Source: Candidatus Brevundimonas phytovorans | GTDB taxonomy: Bacteria > Pseudomonadota > Alphaproteobacteria > Caulobacterales > Caulobacteraceae | Direction of reading: 5' to 3' | Assembly (NCBI GenBank): GCA_029203145.1 | Contig: CP119309.1 | Location: forward strand, 1,141,001 to 1,205,000 | DNA: 64,000 bases | In this document: positions 50,846 to 59,618 of the stretch, piece by piece | Layout: the number at the start of each line of letters is the position of its first letter | How positions within the stretch are numbered: the stretch's first letter is position 1 | Program-made: the position numbers and the translations under genes | Notes under the pieces: generated by a model | What the model saw: only the letters and a program-made list of their open reading frames with translations | What the model was told of the DNA's origin: nothing | The model's database searches: none

Positions 50846-51447
50846 CGGAAACCTGACGGCTGCGGCCCGGGGAGGGCGCGGGGAAGTGAGGCGGACATAG
50901 GCGCCGCATCACCCTGATTCCAATACGGCTTTGGTCGTAACAGTCCGTGATCACAAAGGCGTCAGCCGCCCAGTTTCCACCCCTCGGACGCCGAACCTGG
51001 CGATCAGGGCGCCGACCGTCGTCAGCTCGCAGGGCGAGCATCCTCCACCCGCAAGGGGAGAAGGAACAGGTTTGTCCGCCTCGGCGGAACCGGGCGGTGG
51101 AAGGGCTGGGCGGGGCTCGATGTGAAAGCGCGGCCCTTTCACCGCTCATCCCGGCGGACGCCGGGATCCAGTACGTGCTCCGCGCGCGGCGTTTGCAGCC
51201 AAAGGACTGGACCCCGGCGTCCGCCGGGGTGAGCGGGAGGGGGCGTCGTTCCGTCTCCCCTTGCGGGTGGAGGTCGGATGAGGGGCGCGCGACAGTGGAT
51301 CAAGCGCACGACTTTCGAGGGCGGCGAGACCCCTCATCGGACTGCCACCGTCTCCCGCAAGGGGAGAAGGAAGCGCGCTCTGCTGCTTGTGAAGAAGGAA
51401 GGCGAGAGGTTCTTTCACCTGTTGGAGAACAGGACTAGAACAAAGCC
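50846..51447. other. Gene-free region of nested repeats
   Basis: This 602-base gap has no gene I can support. It contains the promoter side of the CoA-transferase gene (near 50846-50960) and then a mosaic of palindromic elements at 51042-51367, described separately. Short open frames here are fragments of the repeats. Confidence 0.7.
51042..51367. repeat. Nested mosaic of palindromic repeats
   Basis: Outer 20 bp arms: CCTCCACCCGCAAGGGGAGA (51042-51061) against its reverse complement at 51254-51273. Inner 30 bp arms 51143-51172 and 51206-51235 with two mismatches, each itself containing a CCCGGCGGACGCCGGG-like palindrome. Then TCGGATGAGGGG (51274-51285) against CCCCTCATCGGA (51330-51341, one mismatch), and a local hairpin TCTCCC/GGGAGA at 51351-51367. 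The inner core also occurs at 27.7 kb. Confidence 0.85.
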
Positions 51448-51927
51448 ATGATCACCGCCGCTCTGATGATGCTCCAACTGTCCGCCGCTCCGGTCCAGGC
51501 CGCGCCTGCCGCCGAAGCCGAGACCGCCCCCGTCGAGCGCGTGCTGGACGCCATGCACGCTGCGGCGTCAAAGGCCGACGGCGAGACCTATTTCGCGACC
51601 TTCACGGCGGACGGCCGCTTCATCGGTACGGACGTGACCGAGCGGTGGACCCTGCCGGAGTTCCGCGCCTACGCCATGCCCTATTTCTCGCAAGGCAAGG
51701 GCTGGACCTATCGTCCGTCGGGGCGGGTGGTGACGATCGCCCCGATCGACTGCCGCTGCGTCGCCTGGTTCGACGAGGTGCTGGACAACGACGCCTATGG
51801 CACGACGCGCGGCTCCGGCGTGCTGCGCCTGACTGAGGACGGCTGGAAGATCGAGCAGTATGTCCTCAGCTTCGCCGTGCCGAACGACAAGGCGCGCGCC
51901 GTCGTCGATGCGATCAAGGCCGACTGA
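51448..51927 (+). CDS. Exported NTF2-like (SnoaL/YybH type) protein
   Basis: A 159-residue protein with a short signal peptide (MITAALMMLQLSAAPVQA). The mature part is an NTF2-like alpha+beta cone: VERVLDAMHAAASKADGETYFATFTADGRF, RWTLPEFRAYAMPYFSQ, CRCVAWFDEVLDND and a final GWKIEQYVLSFAVPND. NTF2-like proteins range from ligand binders to isomerases; the substrate is unknown. Its stop overlaps the ATG of recO (TGATG), so it may share its transcript. Confidence 0.85.
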   Translation: MITAALMMLQLSAAPVQAAPAAEAETAPVERVLDAMHAAASKADGETYFATFTADGRFIGTDVTERWTLPEFRAYAMPYFSQGKGWTYRPSGRVVTIAPIDCRCVAWFDEVLDNDAYGTTRGSGVLRLTEDGWKIEQYVLSFAVPNDKARAVVDAIKAD

Positions 51928-52658
51928 TGGAGGTTCAGGACGACGCCTTCGTCCTGTCGGCGCGGGCGCATGGCGATACCGGGGCCGTGGTCGAACTGCT
52001 GACCGAGCGGCACGGACGACGCGCCGCCTATGTAGCGGGCGGGGCGTCGCGGAAGATGCGGCCCTTCCTCCAGGCCGGGGCGAGGGTGGTGGCGGATTTG
52101 CGGTCGCGGACCTCGGACCAGCTGGGATCTGCAAGGCTGGAGCCTGTGGGCGAGGGGCCGGCGGCCCTGTTTGACGATCCTCTGGCCCTGGTCGGGCTGA
52201 ACGCAGCGGCGGCGGTGGCGCAAGGGGCCTTGCCGGAGCGCGAGCCGCATCCGGGGGCGTTTCTGGCCTTCGAGGCCATGATGGGGGCCTTTGCCGTGCC
52301 CGAGGTCTGGCCCGCCATCTTCGTGCGGTTCGAGGCGGGGCTGCTGGACGACCTGGGCTTTGGGCTGGATCTGTCGCGGTGTGCGGCCACGGGGTCGATG
52401 GATGACCTGATCTATGTCAGCCCGCGCACGGGCCGCGCCGTCAGTCGCGAGGCGGGCGCACCCTATGCCGACAAGCTGCTGAACCTGCCGCCCTTCATGC
52501 TGGGGGCGCAGGCGGGGTTGGGGGAAGGTGATGTGAAGGCGGGGCTGGACCTGACCGGGCATTTTCTTGAGCAGTTCGTCTTCCACGCCCTGAACAAGCC
52601 GCTGCCGCCCGCGCGGGTATGGATGATCGAGCGGCTGGCCGAGGCCGGGCGCCTCTAG
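51927..52658 (+). CDS. recO: DNA repair protein RecO
   Basis: A 243-residue recombination mediator that helps load RecA with RecR and SSB. The OB-fold N-terminus is EVQDDAFVLSARAHGDTGAVVELLTERHGR (start), and the helical C-terminal part has LPPFMLGAQAGL and FLEQFVFHALNKPLPPARVW. It is coupled to the NTF2-like gene upstream and abuts the convergent dipZ-like gene with no spacing. In relatives recO follows era directly. Confidence 0.93.
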   Translation: MEVQDDAFVLSARAHGDTGAVVELLTERHGRRAAYVAGGASRKMRPFLQAGARVVADLRSRTSDQLGSARLEPVGEGPAALFDDPLALVGLNAAAAVAQGALPEREPHPGAFLAFEAMMGAFAVPEVWPAIFVRFEAGLLDDLGFGLDLSRCAATGSMDDLIYVSPRTGRAVSREAGAPYADKLLNLPPFMLGAQAGLGEGDVKAGLDLTGHFLEQFVFHALNKPLPPARVWMIERLAEAGRL

Positions 52659-54389
52659 TCAGCCGAAGGTGAAGGCGAAGACCTGAACGCCGGGGTCGAG
52701 GAATTCGATCTCGAAGGTGCGTTCGCGGGCGCCGCCCGACTGGCGCACCAGTTGATAGAGGCGCTGGCTGTCGATCCGCCCCAGGCCCTGAGCGTCGATA
52801 TCCACGCCGGCGTCGGCGCCCGGCGCCTGGCCGTCGATGCGGACGCGGAAGCGCACGGGTTGGCCCATGTTGCTGGGCCCCATGACCAGATGCAGGTCGC
52901 GGGCCTTGAAGCGGAAGGCGAGGCGTCCGCCCGGCGCCTGAAGGTCGGCATGTTCGGGCCGCACGATCCAGTCGCCGGACAGGCTCCAGTCGTTCAGTTT
53001 CAGAGGCGCGGCCGCATAGGTCTTTCGCACGTCGAAGCCGAAGCCGCCGGGCGAGACGAAGTGCTTGGCGCGGGCGTAGCCGACGTAGGTTTCGGGCGAG
53101 GCGACCTCGGCCATGTCGGCGGCGGCCTCGGCGCCCTGACCGCGCACCTGAACCACGGCCTGATCGACGCCGGTCGCCCCGGCCTCCTTCAGCAGTTGCT
53201 GGATGACCCGCTCGGAGTGCTCGTAGTCGCCCTCGCCGAAGTGATGGTAGCGGATGTTCCCCTTGGCATCGACGAAGTAGTGGGCCGGCCAGTAGTTGTT
53301 CTGGAACGCCCGCCAGATGGCGAAGTCGTTATCCATGGCCACGGGGTAGGTGACGCCAAAGCGGCGCACGGCGTCGCGGACGTTGGCGGGCGACTTCTCG
53401 AAGGCGAACTCGGGCGTGTGAACTCCGATCACCACCAGACCCTGATCGCGATACTTCTCGGCCCAGGCGCGGACATAGGGGATGGTCCGCACGCAGTTGA
53501 TGCAGGAGTAGGTCCAGAAATCGACCAGCACGACCTTGCCGCGCAGTTGTTCGGTGGTCAGGGGCGGGCTGTTGATCCACTCGGTCGCGCCGGTCAGCGG
53601 CGGCATGGCGCCTTCGATCGGCAGGGCGTTTAGCGGCGCGACGGGGGCGTTCACGGGCTGACCCGCGCCAAAGCGGCTGAGCAGGCTCTGCTCGATGCGG
53701 TTGGTGCCGCCGCTGGACAGGCGGGTCAGCAGGCCGGTGTCGAGACCGAGCGCAATGGCGGCGACGCCGATCAGGACGAGCACGCCCAGACCTTTTCGCA
53801 CCCATTCGCCGACGCCCAGCGACTTCTTCATCGTCTGGAAGACCTTGCCGCCGATCAGCAGGGCCAGGGCCAGCGAGGTCGCGGCCCCGGCGGCGTAGGC
53901 GGTCAGCAGCAGGGTGGTGCCGACGCTGGCCCCTTGCAGCGCGGCGCCGGTCAGGATCAGGCCCAGGATCGGCCCGGCGCACGGCGCCCACAGCAGGCCG
54001 GTCGCCACGCCCAGCAGGAAGGAGGGCCAGACGCCGCCGCCCGTCTGTTGCTCCGCGCTGGCCTTTTCGGTCAGGCGCGAGCCCAGCGCGACCAGAGGCC
54101 GCGTCAGTCGATCCGCCAGGGCCGGAAACACCAGGGTCAGCCCCAGCACCGCCATGACCGCCAGGGCAATCCAGCGCCCGACCTGATTGGCCTGCACCGC
54201 CCAGCCGCCGCCGACCGCCGCCAGCGTCGCCACGCCCGCGAACGTCAGGGCCATGCCCAGCAGCAGGGGCAGGCCGCTTTTCACAAAGGGCTGGCCCGCG
54301 CGTGCAAACACAAAGGGCAGGACCGGCAGGATACAGGGGCTGAGAATGGTCAGCGCCCCGGCCAGATAGGACAGCAGGATCAGGAGCAT
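52659..54389 (-). CDS. DipZ-type cytochrome c biogenesis / thioredoxin-like fusion protein
   Basis: A 576-residue membrane protein. Residues about 1-230 are a CcdA-like transmembrane domain (LSPCILPVLPFVFARAGQPF with conserved CxLP, and LLWAPCAGPILG with the paired Cys). A redoxin domain follows at about 260-410 with active site DFWTYSCINCVRTIPY and GDYEHSERVIQQLL. Residues about 440-576 form a third domain, beta-rich, of the DipZ type (WSLSGDWIVRPEHADLQAPG). It likely passes electrons from the cytoplasm to periplasmic thiols. Its stop touches the recO stop. Confidence 0.9.
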   Translation of the reverse strand: MLLILLSYLAGALTILSPCILPVLPFVFARAGQPFVKSGLPLLLGMALTFAGVATLAAVGGGWAVQANQVGRWIALAVMAVLGLTLVFPALADRLTRPLVALGSRLTEKASAEQQTGGGVWPSFLLGVATGLLWAPCAGPILGLILTGAALQGASVGTTLLLTAYAAGAATSLALALLIGGKVFQTMKKSLGVGEWVRKGLGVLVLIGVAAIALGLDTGLLTRLSSGGTNRIEQSLLSRFGAGQPVNAPVAPLNALPIEGAMPPLTGATEWINSPPLTTEQLRGKVVLVDFWTYSCINCVRTIPYVRAWAEKYRDQGLVVIGVHTPEFAFEKSPANVRDAVRRFGVTYPVAMDNDFAIWRAFQNNYWPAHYFVDAKGNIRYHHFGEGDYEHSERVIQQLLKEAGATGVDQAVVQVRGQGAEAAADMAEVASPETYVGYARAKHFVSPGGFGFDVRKTYAAAPLKLNDWSLSGDWIVRPEHADLQAPGGRLAFRFKARDLHLVMGPSNMGQPVRFRVRIDGQAPGADAGVDIDAQGLGRIDSQRLYQLVRQSGGARERTFEIEFLDPGVQVFAFTFG

Positions 54390-54536
54390 GGCGTCGTCCT
54401 TGGGCGTATCGCCCTCGGGAGAGGATACGCCTCAATGCGCCATCTGGATGCAGGGCGCCGGTTTTCCCGACTTTACCCCCTTCTGATTCCGTCAGTGGGC
54501 TAGACTTCCGGCGTCCGATCTCCGATTCGAAAACAC

Positions 54537-56738
54537 ATGACCATCCACACTCCGACGCCCGAAGGCGGCCGCATCGTTGAAGAGCCGATGAGCGAGGCGC
54601 TGTCCAAGCGCTACCTCGCCTACGCCCTGTCCACGATCACCAACCGCGCGCTGCCCGACGTGCGCGACGGCTTCAAGCCGGTGCACCGGCGCATCATGTA
54701 CGCCATGCACCAGATGCGGCTGAACCCGCAGGCGGCGGCGCGCAAGTGCGCCAAGGTCGTCGGCGAGGTCATGGGCGGCTATCACCCGCACGGCGACGCC
54801 TCCATCTATGAGGCTCTGGTCCGTCTGGCCCAGGACTTCGCCCAGCGCTATCCGCTGGTCGACGGTCAGGGCAATTTCGGCAACATCGACGGCGATAGCG
54901 CCGCCGCCATGCGTTACACCGAGTGCAAGCTGACGCCCGCCGCCGTCCTCCTGCTGGACGGCATCGATCAGGACTCGGTCGATTTCCGCGCCACCTATGA
55001 CGATCAGGACGAGGAGCCGGTGGTGCTGCCGGCGGGCTTCCCCAACCTGCTGGCCAACGGATCGTCGGGCATTGCGGTGGGCATGGCGACCTCGATCCCG
55101 CCGCACAACGTCGGCGAACTGATCGACGCCTGTCAGCTGCTGCTGGAGCGGCCCGAGGCGACGACTGAGGAGCTGGTGCAGATCGTGCCGGGGCCGGACT
55201 TCCCGACCGGCGGGGTGTCGGTGGAAGGTCATGCCTCGATCCTGGACGCCTATGAGACGGGCAGGGGCGGGGTGCGCCTGCGCGCGCGCTGGGAGACCGA
55301 GGACCTGGGTCGCGGCGTCTGGCGCATCATCGTCACCGAGATGCCCTATCAGGTGCAGAAGAGCCGCCTGATCGAGGCCCTGGCCGACCTGATCGAGAAC
55401 AAGAAGGCGCCCCTGCTGGGCGACGTGCGCGACGAGTCGGCGGAAGACATCCGGCTGATCCTGGAGCCGAAGAACCGCACCATCGAGCCCGAGATGCTGA
55501 TGGAGAGCCTGTTCAAGCTGTCCGATCTGGAGGTCCGCTTCCCGATCAACATGAACGTGCTGGACGCCACGGGCACGCCGCGCGTCATGGGCCTGAAGGA
55601 CTGCCTGCAAGCCTTCCTGGATCACCGCCGCGTGGTGCTGAACCGCCGGTCGCAATGGCGGATCGAGCGGGTCGAGAAGCGACTGCACCTGCTGGAAGGC
55701 CTGCGCATCGTCTTCCTCAACCTGGACGAGGTGATCCGCATCGTTCGCGAGGAGGAGCAGCCGAAGGCGGTCCTGATCGCGCGCTTTGGTCTGAGCGAGC
55801 CGCAAGCCGACTACATCCTCGACACCCGTCTGCGCCAATTGGCGCGGATCGAAGAAATGGCCATCGACAAGGAATTCAATGCTCTGGCCGAGGAACTTGC
55901 GGCACTGAAGGCGCTGACATCTTCGGAAGGCAAGCAGTGGAAGGCCATTTCCAAGGAGCTGGAGGTCGTGCGCAAGGCGCTGATCTCCCCGCGCCGCACC
56001 ACCATCGGCGAGGCGGTCGACGCCTCGGCCTTTGTGGCGCCCGAAGCCTTCATCCCGCGCGAAGCCATCACCGTCATCCTGTCGGAGCGCGGCTGGATCC
56101 GCGCCGCCAAGGGCAAGGTCGAGGACCCGTCGGAACTGAAGTTCAAGGAGGGCGACAGCCTGGCCTTCCTGGTGCCGACCTTCACCACGGACAAGCTGCT
56201 GGTGGGCGCCTCGGACGGGCGCATCTTCACCATCGGCGCCGACAAGCTGGCGTCGGGGCGCGGTCACGGCGAGCCGCTGCGTCTGATGATCGATCTCGAC
56301 GAAAAGGCCGAGATTATCAATGTGGTGGCGCACGAACCGAATGCGAAGCTTCTGGTCGCGTCCAAGGCCGGTTACGGCTTCGTCGCGCCGGAAAACGACC
56401 TCCTGGCCCAGAAACGCGGCGGCAAGCAGGTGCTGAACGGCGACATGCTGGCCATGCTGCGGGTGACTGGCGACCACGTCGCGGTCATCGGCGAGAACAT
56501 CAAGGCGCTGATCTTCCCCATCGCTGAACTGCCTGAAATGGGCCGTGGCAAGGGCGTGAAGCTGCAGAGCTACAAGCAGGGCGGTCTGGCCGACGTGGCG
56601 GTGTTCAACGCTGAGGCGGGACCAGAATGGGCCGACGGGGGCGGTCGTCGCCGCAACTGGCCCGATTGGAAGGACTGGCTGGGCAAGCGCGCCGGCGCCG
56701 GTCGTCAGGGGCCGCGCGGGATGCGCAAGTTCCGCTAG
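54537..56738 (+). CDS. parC: DNA topoisomerase IV subunit A
   Basis: A 733-residue type IIA subunit. Catalytic tyrosine is in AAAMRYTECKLTP, and the quinolone region reads GGYHPHGDASIYEALVRL. It has YALSTITNRALPDVRDGFKP near the start, the GSSGIAVGMATSIPPHN loop and the C-terminal beta-pinwheel (VPTFTTDKLLVGASDGRIFT). It decatenates chromosomes with ParE. Length is closer to ParC than GyrA. The C-terminal tail is Arg/Gly-rich (RRRNWPDWKDWLGKR). Confidence 0.95.
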   Translation: MTIHTPTPEGGRIVEEPMSEALSKRYLAYALSTITNRALPDVRDGFKPVHRRIMYAMHQMRLNPQAAARKCAKVVGEVMGGYHPHGDASIYEALVRLAQDFAQRYPLVDGQGNFGNIDGDSAAAMRYTECKLTPAAVLLLDGIDQDSVDFRATYDDQDEEPVVLPAGFPNLLANGSSGIAVGMATSIPPHNVGELIDACQLLLERPEATTEELVQIVPGPDFPTGGVSVEGHASILDAYETGRGGVRLRARWETEDLGRGVWRIIVTEMPYQVQKSRLIEALADLIENKKAPLLGDVRDESAEDIRLILEPKNRTIEPEMLMESLFKLSDLEVRFPINMNVLDATGTPRVMGLKDCLQAFLDHRRVVLNRRSQWRIERVEKRLHLLEGLRIVFLNLDEVIRIVREEEQPKAVLIARFGLSEPQADYILDTRLRQLARIEEMAIDKEFNALAEELAALKALTSSEGKQWKAISKELEVVRKALISPRRTTIGEAVDASAFVAPEAFIPREAITVILSERGWIRAAKGKVEDPSELKFKEGDSLAFLVPTFTTDKLLVGASDGRIFTIGADKLASGRGHGEPLRLMIDLDEKAEIINVVAHEPNAKLLVASKAGYGFVAPENDLLAQKRGGKQVLNGDMLAMLRVTGDHVAVIGENIKALIFPIAELPEMGRGKGVKLQSYKQGGLADVAVFNAEAGPEWADGGGRRRNWPDWKDWLGKRAGAGRQGPRGMRKFR

Positions 56739-56752
56739 CAAAAAAAGTCGCC

Positions 56753-56904
56753 GTCATCCTCCGGCGCTCCGCAGGAGCGACCGGGGGACCCAGCGGCGCC
56801 GCGCGGCGGCGCGGCGAAAGCCCCGGCGAAGTCTTTGACAGGTTCGCGCTCTTGCGCGCCGCTGGGTCCCCCGGTTCCGCGCTGGGCGCGGCCCGGAGGA
56901 TGAC
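56753..56904. repeat. Compound palindrome R1, copy 1
   Basis: A 152 bp element between parC and lemA. Outer ends GTCATCCTCCGG (56753-56764) and CCGGAGGATGAC (56893-56904) are perfectly complementary. Inner arms ACCGGGGGACCCAGCGGCGC (56780-56799) and its reverse complement (56856-56875) match over 20 bp. The centre is GC-rich and differs from copy 2 at 61.2 kb. Confidence 0.9.
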
Positions 56905-57006
56905 GAAGGAAAGAGTGCTCTCGCCTTGAGCCTTGGTGACGACGAATTCATTGGTTGCTGAGGCTGCGGCCCCCCATATTCCTCCTGCAATGCTGGAGGA
57001 GGCTCA

Positions 57007-57576
57007 ATGATCACCCTGATCATCATCGCCGTTATCGTCGTCGTTCTGCTGTTCGTCGTCGTCGGCGCCTACAACAGACTGGTGGCGCTGGATCAGTCCG
57101 CGAACCAGTCGTTCGCCGACATCGACGTGCAGTTGAAGCAGCGTCAGGACCTGATCCCCAACCTGGTCGAGACGGTGAAGGGCTACGCCACGCACGAGCG
57201 CGGCACCCTGGACGCCGTGACCCAGGCCCGCGCCGCCGCCGCCGGCGCCCGCACCGTTGATGAGAAGGTGCAGGCCGAGAACATGCTGACCGGCGCTCTG
57301 GGACGTCTGTTCGCCGTGTCCGAGGCCTATCCGGATCTGAAGGCCAACGCCAACTTCCAGCAGCTTCAGATGGACCTGTCGGACATCGAGAACAAGCTGG
57401 CCGCCGCGCGCCGCTTCTTCAACAATGCCGTCAGCGAGTTCAACGCCGTGCGCCGCCAGTTCCCGACGGTGCTGTTCGCCGGCATGTTCGGCTTTGCCTC
57501 GGACAAGCCCTTCTTCGACGTGGGCGAGGGTGAACGTGCGGCCCTGAACGCGGCCCCGCCGACGGTGAAGTTCTAA
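57007..57576 (+). CDS. LemA family membrane protein
   Basis: A 189-residue protein with an N-terminal membrane segment (LIIIAVIVVVLLFVVVGAY) followed by a helical domain with the LemA signature: NRLVALDQSANQSFADIDVQ, QRQDLIPNLVETVKGYATHE, and FFNNAVSEFNAVRRQFPTVL. LemA proteins have an outward helical bundle and unknown role. The M48 gene follows by six bases; LemA-HtpX-like pairs are widely conserved. Confidence 0.93.
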   Translation: MITLIIIAVIVVVLLFVVVGAYNRLVALDQSANQSFADIDVQLKQRQDLIPNLVETVKGYATHERGTLDAVTQARAAAAGARTVDEKVQAENMLTGALGRLFAVSEAYPDLKANANFQQLQMDLSDIENKLAAARRFFNNAVSEFNAVRRQFPTVLFAGMFGFASDKPFFDVGEGERAALNAAPPTVKF

Positions 57577-57582
57577 GCCCCA

Positions 57583-58605
57583 ATGGCGGTTTTCGGTCAG
57601 GCCGTCGGCCTCAAGACCCACATCTGGCAGAACAACACCCGCTCGGCGATCCTGCTGGCCGGGTTCCCGGTGCTGTTGGTGCTGATCCTGTTCGGCATCC
57701 AGGTGCTGATGATGGGGTTCGGTCTGCTGCCCAACTCGGGCGGCAGTCTGTCGCAGGATCTGGCGCTGGCGGCGTCCATGCTGGGCTGGACCGTGCCGAC
57801 GGCGCTGGTCGTGGCCGGCATCTGGTTCGTCATCGCCTATTTCGGCAATCAGGTAATGATCGACGCCATGACCGGGGCGAGGAAGGTGGAGCGGCGGGTG
57901 GAGCCAGAGCTCTACAACCTGCTCGAAAACCTGGCGATCTCGCGTGGGCTGCGGACGCCGACGCTGCGGATCATCGAGAGCCCGTCGCTGAACGCCTATG
58001 CGTCCGGCCTGCATGAGGGGAACTACAGCGTCACCGTCACGCGCGGCCTGATGCAGACCCTCAGCCGGGACGAGATGGAGTGCGTCCTGGCCCATGAACT
58101 GACCCACGTCATCAACAAGGACGTGCGGACCATGGTGATCGCCTCGATCTTTGCGGGGATCATCAGCGTGGTCGCCGAACTGGTGTTCCGCAGCCTGTTC
58201 TATGTGCGCGGCGGTCGCGGCGGGAACAACAAGAACGCCATGCCGCTGATCCTGATCGGTCTGGCCATCGGGGTGATCGGTTTCGGCCTGGCGGCGGTCA
58301 TCCGCATGACCCTGTCGCGGACGCGGGAGTATGTGGCCGATGCGGGGGCGGTAGAGCTGACCAAGAATCCGGACGCCATGATCTCGGCGCTGAGGAAGGT
58401 GTCGGGCCAGTCCAAGCTGCGGGCGCCGGACGAACTGCGCGGCATGTTCCTGGACAATACGGCGGACAAGGCGGGTTTCTCCGGCCTGTTCGCCACCCAC
58501 CCGCCGATTGAGAAGCGGATTGCGGCCTTGGTGAAGTTCGCGGGCGGTCGGGACGAGGGGCCGACGCCGTCGGTCACGTCGGGGACGGCGGTTCCGACGA
58601 CCTGA
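57583..58605 (+). CDS. M48 family (HtpX-like) membrane metalloprotease
   Basis: A 340-residue integral membrane protease. Membrane segments lie at about 20-48 (ILLAGFPVLLVLILFGIQVL), 60-87, 185-205 and 215-235. The zinc motif is VLAHELTHVINKDVRT and the third ligand region is RTREYVADAGAVELTKNPD. It follows lemA by six bases, so the pair is an operon; HtpX proteins degrade misfolded membrane proteins. The C-terminus is a soluble Lys-rich extension. Confidence 0.93.
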   Translation: MAVFGQAVGLKTHIWQNNTRSAILLAGFPVLLVLILFGIQVLMMGFGLLPNSGGSLSQDLALAASMLGWTVPTALVVAGIWFVIAYFGNQVMIDAMTGARKVERRVEPELYNLLENLAISRGLRTPTLRIIESPSLNAYASGLHEGNYSVTVTRGLMQTLSRDEMECVLAHELTHVINKDVRTMVIASIFAGIISVVAELVFRSLFYVRGGRGGNNKNAMPLILIGLAIGVIGFGLAAVIRMTLSRTREYVADAGAVELTKNPDAMISALRKVSGQSKLRAPDELRGMFLDNTADKAGFSGLFATHPPIEKRIAALVKFAGGRDEGPTPSVTSGTAVPTT

Positions 58606-58612
58606 GGCATCT

Positions 58613-58760
58613 TCTCCCTCCCCTTCATGGGGAGGGGGGTCGCGAAGCGACCGGGTGGGGAGGGCGCGGTGGTCCTGGGTAATGCGCTTGAATAGCCGGG
58701 CCGCCCCCACCCGGCTTCGGCCTTCAGCCTCAGCCACCCTCCCCATGAAGGGGAGGGAGA
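58613..58760. repeat. Compound palindrome R2
   Basis: A 148 bp element between convergent M48 and bpt genes. Outer arms of 24 bp (58613-58636 and 58737-58760, core CTCCCCTTCATGGGGAGG) are perfectly complementary. Inner arms CCGGGTGGGG (58651-58660) and CCCCACCCGG (58705-58714) also pair. It has the same plan as R1, with different sequence. Confidence 0.9.
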
Positions 58761-58769
58761 GGCGCGGCG

Positions 58770-59507
58770 CTAGTCTTCCAGCCGTTCCCAGCCTAGCGGG
58801 CGCAGCGCTTCCATCGGGCGGAACCTGGCCTTGTAGTCCATCTTGGGCGAGCCCTGGACCCAGTAGCCGAGATAGACGTAGGGTAGGCCGACCTGGCCTG
58901 CCTGACGCAGGTGATCCATGATGGCGAACTGGCCCAGGCTGCGGCGTTCCAGATCGGGGTCGAAGAAGCTGTAGACCATCGACAGGCCGTCATGCAGCAG
59001 GTCGGTCAGGCAGACGCCGATCAGATCGCCGGGGGCCTCGTCGGTGGCGGGCGTTCGGTATTCGATCAGGTGGGTGCGGACGGCCGTATCCTCGACCATC
59101 GACACATAGTCGGACCAGCCCATGTCGCTCATGCCGCCGCCGGGGTGGCGGGCGGTCAGATAGCGGCGCAGCAGGTCGAACTGCTCCATCGTCGCCTCGG
59201 CCTCGACCAGATCGCGCGACAGATCGGCGTTGCGGTTCAGGATCTTGCGCTGGGACCGGGAGAAGGCGAAGTCGGCCACCGGAATGCGGACCGAGACGCA
59301 AGCCGCGCAGGCCTCGCACGCCGGGCGATAGGCGATGTTCTGGCTGCGGCGGAAGCCGGCCTGGGTCAGGGCGTCGTTGACGTCGGCGCCGTCGCTGAAG
59401 GGCAGGTTGGCGAAGACCTTGCGCTCGAACTGGCCGGGCAGATAGGGGCAGGGCGCGTTGGCGGTCATGAAAAACCGCAGCTGCCGGGTCGGAAAATGCT
59501 GGGTCAC
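58770..59507 (-). CDS. bpt: Bacterial arginyl/leucyl protein transferase (Bpt-type)
   Basis: A 245-residue leucyltransferase that adds Leu to N-terminal Asp or Glu, making a primary degron for ClpS/ClpAP. It has the N-terminal Cys-rich part ACEACAACVSVRIPV, with LRFFMTANAPCPYLPGQFE, and the GNAT-like domain LRRYLTARHPGGGMSDMGW, VCLTDLLHDGLSMVYSFFDP and YVYLGYWVQGSPKMDYKARF. It is the partner of aat at 23.7 kb in the same pathway. Confidence 0.94.
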   Translation of the reverse strand: MTQHFPTRQLRFFMTANAPCPYLPGQFERKVFANLPFSDGADVNDALTQAGFRRSQNIAYRPACEACAACVSVRIPVADFAFSRSQRKILNRNADLSRDLVEAEATMEQFDLLRRYLTARHPGGGMSDMGWSDYVSMVEDTAVRTHLIEYRTPATDEAPGDLIGVCLTDLLHDGLSMVYSFFDPDLERRSLGQFAIMDHLRQAGQVGLPYVYLGYWVQGSPKMDYKARFRPMEALRPLGWERLED

Positions 59508-59618
59508 GGCCTTAGGTCCGAGCCCGATCGTATCGGCAGGTTTGCGCGTGGGTCGTCATGTCTCGATTTGGCGCGCAACCGGAGGATTTCGCAAGCGCCG
59601 AGACGTCGGCGCCTGCGG

